Assembly (NCBI RefSeq): GCF_024585165.1
Contig: NZ_CP029008.1
Location: 3,844,001 to 3,908,000, forward strand
Direction of reading: 5' to 3'
Length of the DNA: 64,000 nt
DNA from: Bradyrhizobium sp. WBOS07
GTDB taxonomy: Bacteria; Pseudomonadota; Alphaproteobacteria; Rhizobiales; Xanthobacteraceae
Under the pieces are notes generated by a model that was given only the letters and a program-made list of their open reading frames with translations, searched no databases and was not told where the DNA came from. Positions 8,771 through 18,441 of this stretch are shown here, piece by piece. The first letter of the stretch is position 1, and every line of letters begins with the position of its first letter. Made by a program: the position numbers and the translations under genes.

Positions 8771-9226
8771 ATGAAGAGCGAAATCACCGGCATCACACGG
8801 GCCAATGAGGGTATCCAGGGCATCTCCTGGAACATCCTCGGCCAGACCTATGTGCCGAAGAGCTACGCCGAGCACAGCTTCTCCTGGCATGCGACACTTC
8901 CGCCGGGCACGTTTGTGCCGCCGCACATTCATCCCGATCAGGATGAGTATCTCTACATGCTGGAGGGCAAGCTCGATTTCATGCTGGGCAATTCGGAGTC
9001 GCAGGCCACCGCAGGCGATCTGATCCGCCTCGGCATGGGTGTCCCGCACGGCATCTTCAACAAGTCGGAGCAGACCGCCAAAGTGCTGTTCTGGGTCTCG
9101 CCGAGCCGCAAGCTGTTCGACCTGTTCTGGGGCCTTCACAACATGAAGGAGCAGAAGCCGGAGGACGTGGTGGCGTTGGCGGCCGAGTTCAACATCCACT
9201 TCCTGCCGCCGCCGCCCGGCGACTAG
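8771..9226 (+). CDS. Cupin domain protein
   Basis: Small beta-barrel protein of 151 residues with the two cupin motifs: PPHIHPDQDEYLYMLEGKLDF (metal-binding His, His and Glu) and the later GVPHGIFN (His). The metal-ligand set is intact, so dioxygenase, isomerase or storage-type activity is possible. It lies 29 bases after the binding-protein gene on the same strand and is probably co-transcribed with it. In aromatic clusters such cupins often act on ring-derived intermediates, but no specific substrate is visible. Confidence 0.82.
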   Translation: MKSEITGITRANEGIQGISWNILGQTYVPKSYAEHSFSWHATLPPGTFVPPHIHPDQDEYLYMLEGKLDFMLGNSESQATAGDLIRLGMGVPHGIFNKSEQTAKVLFWVSPSRKLFDLFWGLHNMKEQKPEDVVALAAEFNIHFLPPPPGD

Positions 9227-9235
9227 CGGCGCGGT

Positions 9236-10486
9236 TCAGGCGCGCACCGCCGCGAGTCCCGGCACGGCGGCGAAACCGGCCTTGGCGGCATAGCCGCGCA
9301 CGATGGCCTCGCGCTGGGAATAGCTCAGCACATTGTCGACATTGTCGAAGCCATCAGGGGCGAGCTGCTCGACGGCGTCGATGACGCCCTCGGGGCCGCC
9401 GCGCCGGTTGGAGCGAACGATATCGGCCGTCATCGGCAGCCGCTTCTTCTCATACTCGAGCAACGCCTGGCGCGGATGCTCGGCGCGCACCAGCGCGTCG
9501 GCAAGGCAGCGCGCATCGAGGATCGCCTGCGAGGCGCCGTTCGAGCCGACCGGATACATGGGATGCGCGGCATCGCCGAGCAGCGTGACGCGTCCGGACG
9601 ACCAGTAAGGCAGGGGATCGCGGTCGCAGGTCGGATATTCGTAGAATTCGGGTGTCGCCGCGATCAGGCTCTTCACGTCGATATAGGGCACCGAGAAGCG
9701 CGCGACGTGCGGCATCAGCTCCTCGCGGCGGCCCGGCCGCGACCAGTCCTCCTTGCGCGGCGGCGGAGCGTTACCCTCCCCGACCTTCACCAGCACCGCC
9801 CAATTGGTCAGGCGGCTCGCCGGGCTCGAACCTTCCGCGATCGGATAGATCACCACCTTGGCATTGAGACCGCCGGCCACGATCATCGATTTGCCGGTCA
9901 GGAACAGCGGCCAGTCGCGCGCGCCGCGCCACAGCATCAGGCCGTTCCAGCACGGCGGTCCCTCGTTCGGGAACAGCGTCTCGCGGACGCGGGAATGGAT
10001 GCCGTCGGCGCCGATCAGGATGTCGCCGCGCGCGGTGTGAATGTGCGCGCCAGCGCGATCGAAGAAATAGGCTGTGACGCCGCCCTCGTCCTGTGCGAAC
10101 GCGCCCAGCCGGCAGCCGGTGTGGATGGCATCGGCCCCAAGCCGTTCCTCGACGGCGCGGTGGATGACGCCTTGGAGGCGGCCGCGGTGGATCGAGAATT
10201 GCGGCACGTCGTGGCCGGCGTCGATGCCGCGGGCTTCGCGCCAGACCTCCTGACCATGGCGGTTGAGATAATAGAGCTGGTCGGTGCGGATCGCGACGTC
10301 ATCGAGCTTCTGGAGCAAACCGAGACCGGCGAGTTCCCGCATGGCATGCGGCAACGTGTTGATGCCGACCCCCAGCTCGCGAATGGTGTCGGCTTGCTCG
10401 AAAATCTCGCAGTCGAGGCCGCGCGACCGCAACATCAATGCCGTGGTGAGACCACCGATACCGCCACCGACGATAATCGCCTTCAT
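9236..10486 (-). CDS. FAD-dependent monooxygenase (class A, PhzS/salicylate-hydroxylase-like)
   Basis: Single-component aromatic hydroxylase family using NAD(P)H and FAD. The 416-residue protein shows GGGIGG at the N-terminus (dinucleotide fold), the DG motif GADGIHSRVR and the GD motif LLGDAAHPMYPVGSNGASQAI. It follows the large monooxygenase/reductase gene by about 50 bases and is probably in the same transcript, under operator D. It could hydroxylate a free aromatic acid feeding the pathway. Substrate is unknown; methyl-phenazine-carboxylate or salicylate-type hydroxylases are the nearest families recognised. Confidence 0.85.
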   Translation of the reverse strand: MKAIIVGGGIGGLTTALMLRSRGLDCEIFEQADTIRELGVGINTLPHAMRELAGLGLLQKLDDVAIRTDQLYYLNRHGQEVWREARGIDAGHDVPQFSIHRGRLQGVIHRAVEERLGADAIHTGCRLGAFAQDEGGVTAYFFDRAGAHIHTARGDILIGADGIHSRVRETLFPNEGPPCWNGLMLWRGARDWPLFLTGKSMIVAGGLNAKVVIYPIAEGSSPASRLTNWAVLVKVGEGNAPPPRKEDWSRPGRREELMPHVARFSVPYIDVKSLIAATPEFYEYPTCDRDPLPYWSSGRVTLLGDAAHPMYPVGSNGASQAILDARCLADALVRAEHPRQALLEYEKKRLPMTADIVRSNRRGGPEGVIDAVEQLAPDGFDNVDNVLSYSQREAIVRGYAAKAGFAAVPGLAAVRA

Positions 10487-10537
10487 CGCCCTTACTCCAC
10501 TCGAAACACAGGCAATGGGTTAACGTCGCACGGGCGG

Positions 10538-12889
10538 TCACTCCGCCGCAAGCGGGTTTGTCGCCTCCGCCTTGAGCTCGGCCCGGGTCTTGGGCTTAGC
10601 CTTAATTCTCAGCTCCTCGAGGTCCTGCCGGTCGCGCACGCTGTTGCGGAAAATTTGCTCCTTTCCCGGCAGATATTGCGGCGGACAGAACGCCCCATCT
10701 GCGCCGTACCAGGCCGCCGCCTTCATGGTGAAGAACGGATCGACCAGATGCGGCCGGCCGAGCGCGACGAGATCCGCTCGGCCGGCTGCCAGGATCGTAT
10801 TGGCCTGATCCGCCGTCGTGATGTTGCCGACGCACATCGTCGCAACCCGCGCCTCGTTACGGACCTGATCCGAGAACGGCGTCTGGAACATGCGGCCGTA
10901 GACCGGCTGAGCATCGCGCACGGTCTGTCCCGTCGAGACATCGACGAGGTCGACGCCGGCTTCGGCGAAAGCGCGTGCAATTGCCACGGCATCGTCGCCG
11001 GTGATACCGCCTTCAGCCCAATCGGTCGCGGAAATACGCACCGACATCGGCTTATGCTTCGGCCATACAGCCCGCAGTGCTTCGAAGATCTCGAGCGGGA
11101 ACCGCAGACGGTTCTCGAGCGAGCCGCCATATTCGTCCGTGCGGGTGTTCGTCAGCGGCGAGATGAAGCTCGCGAGCAGATAGCCGTGGGCGCAATGCAG
11201 CTCGAGCATGTCGAAGCCACAGCGCTCGCCGCGCTCGGCCGCCGCAACGAAGGCCTCCCTCACCGCGTTCATGCCGGCGCGGTCGAGCTCGCGCGGCACC
11301 TGACTGTCGGGAAAATACGGCAGCGGCGATGCCGAGACCACGTCCCAGCTGCCCTCCTCCAAGGGACGGTCCATCCCGTCCCACATCAGCTTGGTCGCGC
11401 CCTTGCGGCCGGCGTGGCCGAGTTGCAGGCAGATCTTTGCAGCCGAATTGCCGTGGACGAAATCCACGATGCGCCGCCAAGCGGCTTCCTGCTCGTCGTT
11501 CCACAATCCGGCGCAGCCGGGCGTGATGCGGGCATCGCGGCTGACGCAGGTCATCTCGGTGAAGATGAGGCCGGCGCCACCGATCGCACGCGAGCCGTAG
11601 TGCACGAGGTGGAAATCGGTCGGCATGCCCTCCTTCGCCGAGTACATGCACATCGGCGACATCACGGCGCGATTGGCGATCTCCATCTCGCGCAGCCGGA
11701 ACGGCTGGAACAACGGCACCGCCGGCTTTTGGGTGTCGACCTCAAAGCCGCTGTCGCGAACCTGTCTGGCAAACGACTTCTCCACCTCCGCCACGAAATC
11801 GGGCGCGCGAAGCCTGAGGTTGTCGTAGGTGATCGCCTTCGACCGCGTCATCACGCCGAAGGCAAACTGCACGGGGTCGAAATCCCAGAAGCGGTCGACG
11901 TGCTCGAACCAGACCAGCGACACATCGGCGGCGTGCTGGGTCTTCTCGACCTCCTCGCGGCGGCCGTGCTCGTAAATGTCGAGTGCGGCCTTGATGTCCG
12001 GGGCCCTCTCCATCGCTTCGGCAAGCGCGATCGCGTCTTCCATCGCGAGCTTGGTGCCGGAACCGATCGAGAAATGCGCGCTCGCCTTGGCATCGCCAAG
12101 CAGCACCATGTTGTCTTTGACCCAGCGCTTGCTGCGGATCATCGGGAAATTGCGCCACATCGAGCGATTGGTGAGCAGCTTATGCCCGTCGAGGAACCAG
12201 CCGAAGATCTCGGCCATCCGCGCGGCGGACTGCGTCTCGTCCAACCCTGTCAGACCGGCGCGCTCGAACGTGTCGGGATCGGTCTCGAAGATCCAGGTCG
12301 AGTGTCCGGCCTCATACTGATAGGCGTGGGCGATGAACGGCCCCCACTCGGTTTCCTGGAAGATGAAGGTGAAGGCGTCGAGCGGCCTGGTCGAGCCCAT
12401 CCAGGCGAACTTGTTGGTACGCAGATCGACTTCCGGCTCGAAATGATCGACATGCTTCTCGCGGAAGCGGCTGTTGATGCCGTCGGCGATCAGCACCAGG
12501 TCGGCATCGGCGAAGCGGGCTTCGTCCTCGACGTCCACCTCGAAGTGCAGGACGACCCCGAGCTCGCGCGCCCGCTCCTGCAAGATCAAGAGCAGCTTGC
12601 GCCGGGAGCAGCCGCAGAAGCCGTTGCCGCCGACCCGGTGTACGGTGCCGCGAAAATGCACGGCGATGTCGTCCCAGTACGCGAACTCCTGGGTGATGCG
12701 GCGATAGCTCGGCAGATCATGCTTTTCGAAATTGTCCAGCGTGGCATCCGAGAACACCACGCCGAAGCCGAAGGTATCGTCGGCCCGGTTGCGCTCATAC
12801 ACGGTGATGTCGGCGCCGGGGCGCTGCTTCTTGAGCAGGATCGCAGCATAGAGACCCGCAGGTCCGCCACCGATGATCGCGACTTTCAT
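10538..12889 (-). CDS. Bifunctional 2-aminobenzoyl-CoA monooxygenase/reductase (salicylyl-CoA 5-hydroxylase-like)
   Basis: A fusion of a class A flavin monooxygenase (about residues 1-375; [10 protein letters not shown] at the start, [27 protein letters not shown]) and an Old Yellow Enzyme-type flavin reductase (about 395-765; [51 protein letters not shown]). This architecture is that of 2-aminobenzoyl-CoA monooxygenase/reductase, first studied in Azoarcus evansii, which hydroxylates and then reduces the ring of 2-aminobenzoyl-CoA. Length of 783 residues fits. The neighbouring ligase supports this substrate; salicylyl-CoA is the alternative. Operator D lies 32 bases upstream of the ATG. Confidence 0.9.
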   Translation of the reverse strand: MKVAIIGGGPAGLYAAILLKKQRPGADITVYERNRADDTFGFGVVFSDATLDNFEKHDLPSYRRITQEFAYWDDIAVHFRGTVHRVGGNGFCGCSRRKLLLILQERARELGVVLHFEVDVEDEARFADADLVLIADGINSRFREKHVDHFEPEVDLRTNKFAWMGSTRPLDAFTFIFQETEWGPFIAHAYQYEAGHSTWIFETDPDTFERAGLTGLDETQSAARMAEIFGWFLDGHKLLTNRSMWRNFPMIRSKRWVKDNMVLLGDAKASAHFSIGSGTKLAMEDAIALAEAMERAPDIKAALDIYEHGRREEVEKTQHAADVSLVWFEHVDRFWDFDPVQFAFGVMTRSKAITYDNLRLRAPDFVAEVEKSFARQVRDSGFEVDTQKPAVPLFQPFRLREMEIANRAVMSPMCMYSAKEGMPTDFHLVHYGSRAIGGAGLIFTEMTCVSRDARITPGCAGLWNDEQEAAWRRIVDFVHGNSAAKICLQLGHAGRKGATKLMWDGMDRPLEEGSWDVVSASPLPYFPDSQVPRELDRAGMNAVREAFVAAAERGERCGFDMLELHCAHGYLLASFISPLTNTRTDEYGGSLENRLRFPLEIFEALRAVWPKHKPMSVRISATDWAEGGITGDDAVAIARAFAEAGVDLVDVSTGQTVRDAQPVYGRMFQTPFSDQVRNEARVATMCVGNITTADQANTILAAGRADLVALGRPHLVDPFFTMKAAAWYGADGAFCPPQYLPGKEQIFRNSVRDRQDLEELRIKAKPKTRAELKAEATNPLAAE

Positions 12890-12921
12890 GGGAGCCTCGC
12901 CAATTCACCCGGCTATGAAAC

Positions 12922-12942
12922 TATTTTAAGCCTAAAATAATT
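12922..12942. promoter_or_regulatory. MarR-type operator D (monooxygenase/reductase unit)
   Basis: On the minus strand the core reads ATTTTAGGCTTAAAA, identical over 15 bases to operator A. It is 32 bases upstream of the monooxygenase/reductase start, placing a promoter of its own between that gene and the enoyl-CoA hydratase gene. Confidence 0.7.
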
Positions 12943-12986
12943 TCGCGCAAGTCCCCGTTGCCGGCCTGGTGACGGGCTGACCGGCC

Positions 12987-13823
12987 CTAGTCGCCTCGGA
13001 AGACCGGCTTGACCTTGTTGGCGAAGGCCTCGAAGGCGCGCTCGAAATCGGCCGTGGTCATGCACAGGGCCTGGGCAACGGCCTCCGCCTCGATCGCCTC
13101 CTCCACCGACATGGCCCATTCCATCGCCAGCATCCGCTTGGTCATGGTATTGGCGAAGGTCGGGCCTTCCGCGATCTGCTTGGCCAGGACCTGCGCCTGG
13201 GGCAGCACCTGCTCCGGCGTGACGACGCGGCTGAAGAAGCCCCAGCGCTCGCCCTCTTCCGCGGTCATGAAGCGACCGGTGTAAAGCAGCTCGGAGGCGC
13301 GGGACTGTCCGATGATCCGCGGTAGGATCGCGCAGGCGCCCATGTCGCAGCCAGCGAGTCCTACCTTGTTGAAGAGAAAGGCGACCTTGGCCCCGCTTGC
13401 CGCGAGCCGCACGTCCGAGGCCATGGCGACGATCGCACCCGCGCCGGCACAGATGCCCTCGACGGCGGCGACGATGGGCTGCGGACAGGCCCGCATCGCC
13501 TTGACGAGGTCACCGGTCATCCGCGTGAAGGCGGTCAGCCCCTTGGTATCCATCTTCACCAGCGGGCCGATGATCTCGAACACGTCGCCGCCCGAGGAGA
13601 AATTGCCGCCGGCGCCGGTGACGACAATGGATTTGACCTCGTCGTCGAAGGCGCAGGCGCGGAAGAAGTCGGTCAGTTCCCGGTAGCTTTCGAACGTCAG
13701 CGGATTCTTCCGTTCGGGCCGGTTGAGCGTGACCGTCGCAACGCCGTCGACCACGGCCAGAAGAAAATGCTGCGGCGAGTAGTCCGCGAGCGGCACGGTG
13801 ACGGGATTGGCTGGTCTGCTCAT
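12987..13823 (-). CDS. Enoyl-CoA hydratase/isomerase family protein with altered active site
   Basis: Crotonase-fold protein of 278 residues. The oxyanion-hole regions are recognisable ([14 protein letters not shown], and [15 protein letters not shown]). The two catalytic glutamates of hydratases seem to be missing: Ile stands where ELAM normally has Glu, and the region [16 protein letters not shown] lacks the second. It may therefore catalyse another CoA-ester reaction such as ring hydrolysis or isomerisation. It follows the SDR gene by about 27 bases on the same strand, and operator E controls the pair. Role in degrading the reduced aminobenzoyl-CoA ring is inferred from position. Confidence 0.85.
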   Translation of the reverse strand: MSRPANPVTVPLADYSPQHFLLAVVDGVATVTLNRPERKNPLTFESYRELTDFFRACAFDDEVKSIVVTGAGGNFSSGGDVFEIIGPLVKMDTKGLTAFTRMTGDLVKAMRACPQPIVAAVEGICAGAGAIVAMASDVRLAASGAKVAFLFNKVGLAGCDMGACAILPRIIGQSRASELLYTGRFMTAEEGERWGFFSRVVTPEQVLPQAQVLAKQIAEGPTFANTMTKRMLAMEWAMSVEEAIEAEAVAQALCMTTADFERAFEAFANKVKPVFRGD

Positions 13824-13850
13824 GCGATCTCCTTGGTATGTCTGTCCGCG

Positions 13851-14612
13851 CTAGATTTCACCGCCCGCAACTGCGATCGCCTGCCCAGTGATCGCGCTGG
13901 CGCCCAGCCCGCACAGCCAAAGCACAGCGTCCGCGACCTCTTCAGGCGCGATCAGGCGGCCTTGCGGATTGTGCTTGGCAAGCTCGGCGATGGCCTGCTC
14001 GCGGCTTCGTCCGGTCTTTTTCATGATGTTGTCGATGCTGCCGGCGACGAGGTCCGTGTCGGTAAAACCAGGGCAAACCGCGTTCACGGTCACGCTGCTG
14101 CCGGCGAGTTCGAGCGCAAGCGAACGAACCAGACCGATCGCAGCGTGCTTGGCCGCTACGTATGCGCTGACATAGGCGTAGCCCTTGAGGCCCGCGGTCG
14201 ACGCAATCACGACGATGCGGCCATAGGGGCGGTCCTTCATGCCGGGCAGCACGCCGTGGATGGAATGAACCACGCCCATGAAATTGATGTCCATCATGCG
14301 CGTGAACAGGGCACTGTCCGATTTCGCGAATGGCGCGGATTCAGCGCTGCCCGCATTGGCAACCAGGATATCGATCGGCCTTCGCGCATGGGCCTCGGCA
14401 ATGGCGGCCTTCAAGACAGTCTCGTTCGCGACGTCGGCGACCGCGGCGAAATGCGCGGCGCCATCATTGATCGCCTCATGGAGGACCTCGGCATTCCGGC
14501 CGATGATCGTCACGGTCGCGCCGGCGCCGACGAGAGCCGCCGCGATCGCGCGGCCGATGCCGCGGCCTCCGCCGGTCACCAGCGCGTGCGGCGAGTGCGG
14601 CAATCCGGACAT
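13851..14612 (-). CDS. Short-chain dehydrogenase/reductase
   Basis: NAD(P)-dependent oxidoreductase, likely a 3-hydroxyacyl-CoA dehydrogenase step in the island. The protein of about 253 residues has TGGGRGIG for cofactor binding, the NAG motif (VANAGSAE), the catalytic Ser region (VIASTAG) and YVAAK. The ATG at 14612 follows GAGGGAG and is chosen over an upstream in-frame ATG at 14645. It is first in a two-gene unit with the crotonase gene. Operator E lies about 40-60 bases upstream. Confidence 0.87.
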   Translation of the reverse strand: MSGLPHSPHALVTGGGRGIGRAIAAALVGAGATVTIIGRNAEVLHEAINDGAAHFAAVADVANETVLKAAIAEAHARRPIDILVANAGSAESAPFAKSDSALFTRMMDINFMGVVHSIHGVLPGMKDRPYGRIVVIASTAGLKGYAYVSAYVAAKHAAIGLVRSLALELAGSSVTVNAVCPGFTDTDLVAGSIDNIMKKTGRSREQAIAELAKHNPQGRLIAPEEVADAVLWLCGLGASAITGQAIAVAGGEI

Positions 14613-14650
14613 GCGCTGGCTCCCTCGGATCTGTGACCGTTGCACCGATA

Positions 14651-14671
14651 TATTTTAACCTTCAAACTTTT
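14651..14671. promoter_or_regulatory. MarR-type operator E (SDR-crotonase unit)
   Basis: TATTTTAACCTTCAAACTTT keeps the TTTTA left arm and CTTCAAA right half of the operator set. It precedes the SDR gene by about 40 bases in the divergent promoter region shared with the hydrolase operon. Confidence 0.55.
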
Positions 14672-14713
14672 GCAACGAAGGCGCAGAATCGATGCGACGG
14701 AGGCCGGCCCGGA

Positions 14714-14736
14714 AATTGCTTTAAGTGTAAAATTAT
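14714..14736. promoter_or_regulatory. MarR-type operator F (hydrolase to HAD operon)
   Basis: The stretch from 14714 contains CTTTAAGTGTAAAATTAT, with its right half (TAAAATTAT) matching operators A and D read in reverse. It lies about 60 bases upstream of the alpha/beta hydrolase start. The match is weaker at the centre (GTG for GGC). Confidence 0.5.
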
Positions 14737-14794
14737 CGCTTCCCATCCCCGAAAGGCCTGTTAGCATCGATGGGGGCAAGCAAGAGGATGTCGC

Positions 14795-15610
14795 GTGCCG
14801 CAGCCTGGGCCAATGATAACAGAGGACGGACGCTTCGCCTATGAAGCCGCGGGCGATCCGAATGCGATCCCTCTGATCTTCCTGCATGGCATCGGGGGCG
14901 CGGCGCGAGCCTGGCGACGGCAGCTTGCTACGTTCGGCAAACGCTTTCGTGCCATCGCGTGGGACATGCCGGGCTATGGCGGCTCGGCACCGCTCGCGAG
15001 CGTCAGCATCGCTGCCCTGGCGGACACGCTCCAGCAATTCATCGCGCAGCTCGGTGCCACCAGACCCATCCTGGTCGGTCACTCGATCGGCGGCATGATC
15101 GTCCAGAAATGGCTCGTGCAATCCCCCAAACTGGCGCGCGCGGTCGTGCTGGCGCAGACTAGCCCTGCCTTCGGCAAGGCCGACGGCGACTGGCAGAAAT
15201 CGTTCATCGCGGCGCGGCTCGGCCCGCTCGATCGCGGCGAGACGATGCAGTCGCTAGCGCCCTCGCTGGTGAAAGAGCTGGTCGGCGACGATCCGGATCC
15301 TGCGGGAATGGAGCTTGCGCGCGAATGCATGGGGAGCGTACCCGAGGCAAGCTATCGCGCCATGATGCTCGCTCTCATCGGCTTCGACCAGCGCAGCACA
15401 CTCAAGGATATCTCGGTCCCCACTCTGCTGCTATCCGGTTCCAAGGACAACAACGCGCCGGCGCCAATGATGGCGAAGACGGCGACCTACATCCCGGGGG
15501 CCGAATACGTCGAGCTTCCCAGCGTCGGCCATCTCGCCAACCTCGAGCGGCCTGATGCATTCGACGAGGCCCTCGGCCGTTTTCTGAATTCCGTTACGAC
15601 CAAAGCGTAA
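14795..15610 (+). CDS. Alpha/beta hydrolase
   Basis: The 271-residue protein shows the oxyanion HG motif (LHGIGGAARAW), nucleophile elbow GHSIGG, and Asp and His candidates (SGSKDNNAP; VGHLANLERP), so the Ser-Asp-His triad looks complete. It resembles 3-oxoadipate enol-lactonase-type or C-C bond hydrolases. A GTG at 14795 with AGAGGA seven bases upstream is preferred; an ATG at 14813 is the alternative. It opens an operon of five genes running to 20522 and probably hydrolyses a ring-opening product or a CoA thioester. Confidence 0.85.
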   Translation: MPQPGPMITEDGRFAYEAAGDPNAIPLIFLHGIGGAARAWRRQLATFGKRFRAIAWDMPGYGGSAPLASVSIAALADTLQQFIAQLGATRPILVGHSIGGMIVQKWLVQSPKLARAVVLAQTSPAFGKADGDWQKSFIAARLGPLDRGETMQSLAPSLVKELVGDDPDPAGMELARECMGSVPEASYRAMMLALIGFDQRSTLKDISVPTLLLSGSKDNNAPAPMMAKTATYIPGAEYVELPSVGHLANLERPDAFDEALGRFLNSVTTKA

Positions 15611-15622
15611 GGTGACTGCGCA

Positions 15623-16912
15623 ATGACCATGCAAGTCAGCAAGACTCTCGGCACGACTGACAAGGTCGCGCTGGATGCGCCGATCTTCGATCCCGTCGCG
15701 TTCCGCCTGAGCGAGGAGCAGGCCGGCATCATCGCCCGCGCAAGGGAGATCGGGCAGACCGTGTTTGCCGATCGCGCCGCCACCTACGATCGCGAGGCAA
15801 TCTTCCCGACCGAGAATTACCGCGACCTGCATCGCGTCGGCCTGCTCGGCATTGCCGTTCCCAAGAAGCACGGCGGCCTTGGCGCGAACTACCAGACCTA
15901 CGCCCTGGCAGCCGCCGAGATCGGCCGCTATTGCGGCGCGACCGCGCTGACCTGGAATATGCATGTCTGCTCGACCCTGTGGTCGGGGCCCCTCGCCGAC
16001 GATCTCGACATGGACGCGCTGACCCGCGCCGAGCACGAACGGAGACGCGCGATCCACTACAAGCGGATCGTCGACGACGGTGCGATCTATTCGCAGCCTT
16101 TCTCCGAGGGTGGCGCGGCGGCCGCGGGCGGCGTCGCGTTCGGCACCGAGGCGAAGCCCGTGGAAGGCGGCTGGATCGTCAACGGCAAGAAGATTTTTGC
16201 GTCTCTCTCGGGCCACGCCGACTATTACGGCGTGCTCTGCACCGAGATCGAGCAAGGTGAGAAGGCGTCTCGCCGCAACACGCTTTACCTCGCGATATCG
16301 GCCAAATCGGAAGGCGTCTCGGTCGTCGGCGATTGGGACCCGCTCGGCATGCGCGGAACGGTGTCGCGCACGCTGCTGTTCAAGGACGTGTTCGTCCCGG
16401 AGGATTCCGCGCTGATGCCGCGCGGCGTCTACTTCCAGGCCGCGATGCGCTGGCCGCATATGTTTCTGACTCTGTCGCCAACCTATATGGGCCTGGCGCA
16501 AGCCGCCTATGATTTCACCGTGCGTTATCTGCGCGGCGAGATGCCGGGCATGCCGCCGGTCAAGCGCCGGATGTATCCGACCAAGCAGATCGCGGTCGCG
16601 CAGATGCAGATCAAGCTGGAGCAGATCAAGGCGATCTGGTTCCAGGCCGTCACCGAGGCCTGCGCCAATCCGAGCAAGGAACAGGTGTTACGGGCTTATG
16701 CCGCACAATATTCGGTGATGGAGGGCGCCAATGAGCTAGCGGCGCTCGCGATCCGCACTTGCGGCGGCCAGGCCATGCTCCGCTCCCTGCCGCTGGAGCG
16801 GATCTATCGCGACAGCCGCTGCGGCTCGCTGATGCTGCCCTGGACGGCCGAGCTCTGCCTCGACCGGATCGGGCGCGAGGCGCTGTACGAGGCCGGCGAG
16901 ACGGACGACTGA
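15623..16912 (+). CDS. Acyl-CoA dehydrogenase family protein
   Basis: FAD-dependent dehydrogenase of 429 residues acting on CoA thioesters. Recognisable parts are the N-terminal helical domain, the central barrel (FGTEAKPVEGGWIVNGKKIF, a family hallmark) and a C-terminal helical domain with a basic and Gly-rich end (YRDSRCGSLMLPWTAELC). The start is the ATG at 15623, 12 bases after the hydrolase stop. Position between hydrolase and acyl-CoA ligase genes suggests dehydrogenation of an alicyclic or aliphatic CoA intermediate. Substrate chain cannot be read from sequence. Confidence 0.88.
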   Translation: MTMQVSKTLGTTDKVALDAPIFDPVAFRLSEEQAGIIARAREIGQTVFADRAATYDREAIFPTENYRDLHRVGLLGIAVPKKHGGLGANYQTYALAAAEIGRYCGATALTWNMHVCSTLWSGPLADDLDMDALTRAEHERRRAIHYKRIVDDGAIYSQPFSEGGAAAAGGVAFGTEAKPVEGGWIVNGKKIFASLSGHADYYGVLCTEIEQGEKASRRNTLYLAISAKSEGVSVVGDWDPLGMRGTVSRTLLFKDVFVPEDSALMPRGVYFQAAMRWPHMFLTLSPTYMGLAQAAYDFTVRYLRGEMPGMPPVKRRMYPTKQIAVAQMQIKLEQIKAIWFQAVTEACANPSKEQVLRAYAAQYSVMEGANELAALAIRTCGGQAMLRSLPLERIYRDSRCGSLMLPWTAELCLDRIGREALYEAGETDD

Positions 16913-16914
16913 CG

Positions 16915-18441
16915 GTGGATCTCTGCAGCCTGATCGATCGCAACGCGGCGTTCTCGCCAGACAAGACGGCCATTGTCTTCGAAGGCGAACGGCTGAGCTA
17001 TGCGGCGTTCGCCGCGCGCATCGAGCGGACCGCAACGGCGTTGAAGCAGGAGCTCGGCGTCGGCCGCGGCGACCGCGTCGCGATCCTCAGTCTGAACCGG
17101 CCGGATTATCTGGTTCTGCTCTACGCCTGCGCGCGGCTGGGGGCGATGCTGGTGCCGCTGAACTGGCGGCTCGCCGTCGCGGAGCAAGTCTTCATTCTCA
17201 CCGATGCAGGCGCCAAAGTGCTGGTGCTCGAACGCGCCTTCGAGGGCGTGCTCTCCGAGCTTGCGCCGGGGACAGCCGTCGTCGGCCTCGACTTCGCGCC
17301 GGCCCGCGGCACAACCTTCGAAGGCCTGCTGACGCGCAGCGACGGCACCAGCCGCAACCCGCACACCGATCTCTCGTGTCCGCTGCTCATCGTCTACACG
17401 TCAGGAACGACCGGACGGCCAAAAGGCGCGGTGCTGCGCCAGGAGGCGCTGTTCTGGAATGGCGTCATGAGCCAGCACATGCATAACATGACGTCCGACG
17501 ACCACGTGCTGACCGTGCTGCCGTTCTTCCACGTCGGCGGCCTCAACATCCAGACCACGCCGGCGCTGCAGCTAGGCGCGACCGTCACGGTTCACGCGCG
17601 CTTCGCGCCTGATAGCGCGCTTGCGGCCATCGAACGGGAACGACCGACGCTCACGGTGATGGTGCCTGCGATCATCCAGGCGGTGAGCGAGCATCCGGCC
17701 TGGACAGCCACTGATCTTTCATCACTCAAAGCCGTCGCCACCGGGTCAACCATCGTCCCACCGCACCTGATCGAGCGCTACGTCGCACGAGATGTGCCAG
17801 TGCTCCAGGTCTACGGCTCGACCGAGACCTGCCCCATCGCCATCTATACACGGCTGGGCGGCGATCTGTCGCGCACGGGATCGACCGGCCTCGCCGGCCT
17901 GTGCTGCGAAGCCAAGGTGGTCGACCATTCCGGCAGCGAGGTACCGGCGGGCACGCCGGGCGAGATCTCGGTGCGCGGACCCAATGTGTTCTTTGAGTAT
18001 TGGGGCAACGAAGCCGCAACGCGCGAGGCATTGCACGACGGCTGGTACCGCACCGGCGATATCGGCTTGTGCGACGCCGATGGCTATTTCTGGGTCCGCG
18101 ACCGCAAGAAGAACATGATTATTTCAGGTGGCGAGAACGTTTATCCGGCCGAGGTCGAGCGCGTCCTGCTCGAACATCCCGATGTCAGCGAATGCGCTGT
18201 GATCGGCAGGCCAGATCCGCGCTGGGACGAGGTCCCCATCGCTTACGTGATCAGGAGATCCGGCTCACCGCTCGAAGCGGACGAACTCAGAACACATATC
18301 CAGGCGCAACTCGCACGGTACAAGGTGCCGCGCGACATCGTCTTCGTCACCGACCTGCCGCGCACGGCGCTGGGCAAGGTCCAGCATTTCCTGCTGAAGC
18401 AGCTCGATGCGCAGTCTCGCGCGCAGGGAGAAGCATCTTGA
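16915..18441 (+). CDS. Acyl-CoA synthetase (AMP-dependent ligase)
   Basis: A second adenylate-forming ligase in the island, about 508 residues. It shows the P-loop YTSGTTGRPKGAV, the A5 motif QVYGSTETCPIAIYT, the A7-A8 region GWYRTGDIGLCDADGYFWVRDRKKNMI and the catalytic Lys in RTALGKVQHF. The GTG at 16915 starts two bases after the previous stop; longer in-frame extensions overlap the dehydrogenase gene and are not credible. It likely activates a carboxylic acid for the downstream dehydrogenases. It overlaps the next gene by TTGA, so translation is probably coupled. Confidence 0.87.
   Translation: MDLCSLIDRNAAFSPDKTAIVFEGERLSYAAFAARIERTATALKQELGVGRGDRVAILSLNRPDYLVLLYACARLGAMLVPLNWRLAVAEQVFILTDAGAKVLVLERAFEGVLSELAPGTAVVGLDFAPARGTTFEGLLTRSDGTSRNPHTDLSCPLLIVYTSGTTGRPKGAVLRQEALFWNGVMSQHMHNMTSDDHVLTVLPFFHVGGLNIQTTPALQLGATVTVHARFAPDSALAAIERERPTLTVMVPAIIQAVSEHPAWTATDLSSLKAVATGSTIVPPHLIERYVARDVPVLQVYGSTETCPIAIYTRLGGDLSRTGSTGLAGLCCEAKVVDHSGSEVPAGTPGEISVRGPNVFFEYWGNEAATREALHDGWYRTGDIGLCDADGYFWVRDRKKNMIISGGENVYPAEVERVLLEHPDVSECAVIGRPDPRWDEVPIAYVIRRSGSPLEADELRTHIQAQLARYKVPRDIVFVTDLPRTALGKVQHFLLKQLDAQSRAQGEAS

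Noticed and set aside
9476..12940. 1154-codon plus-strand open frame
   Set aside because: It is antisense to the flavin monooxygenase and the monooxygenase/reductase genes, which have full family motifs. High GC leaves long antisense frames open, and the product has no recognisable domain.
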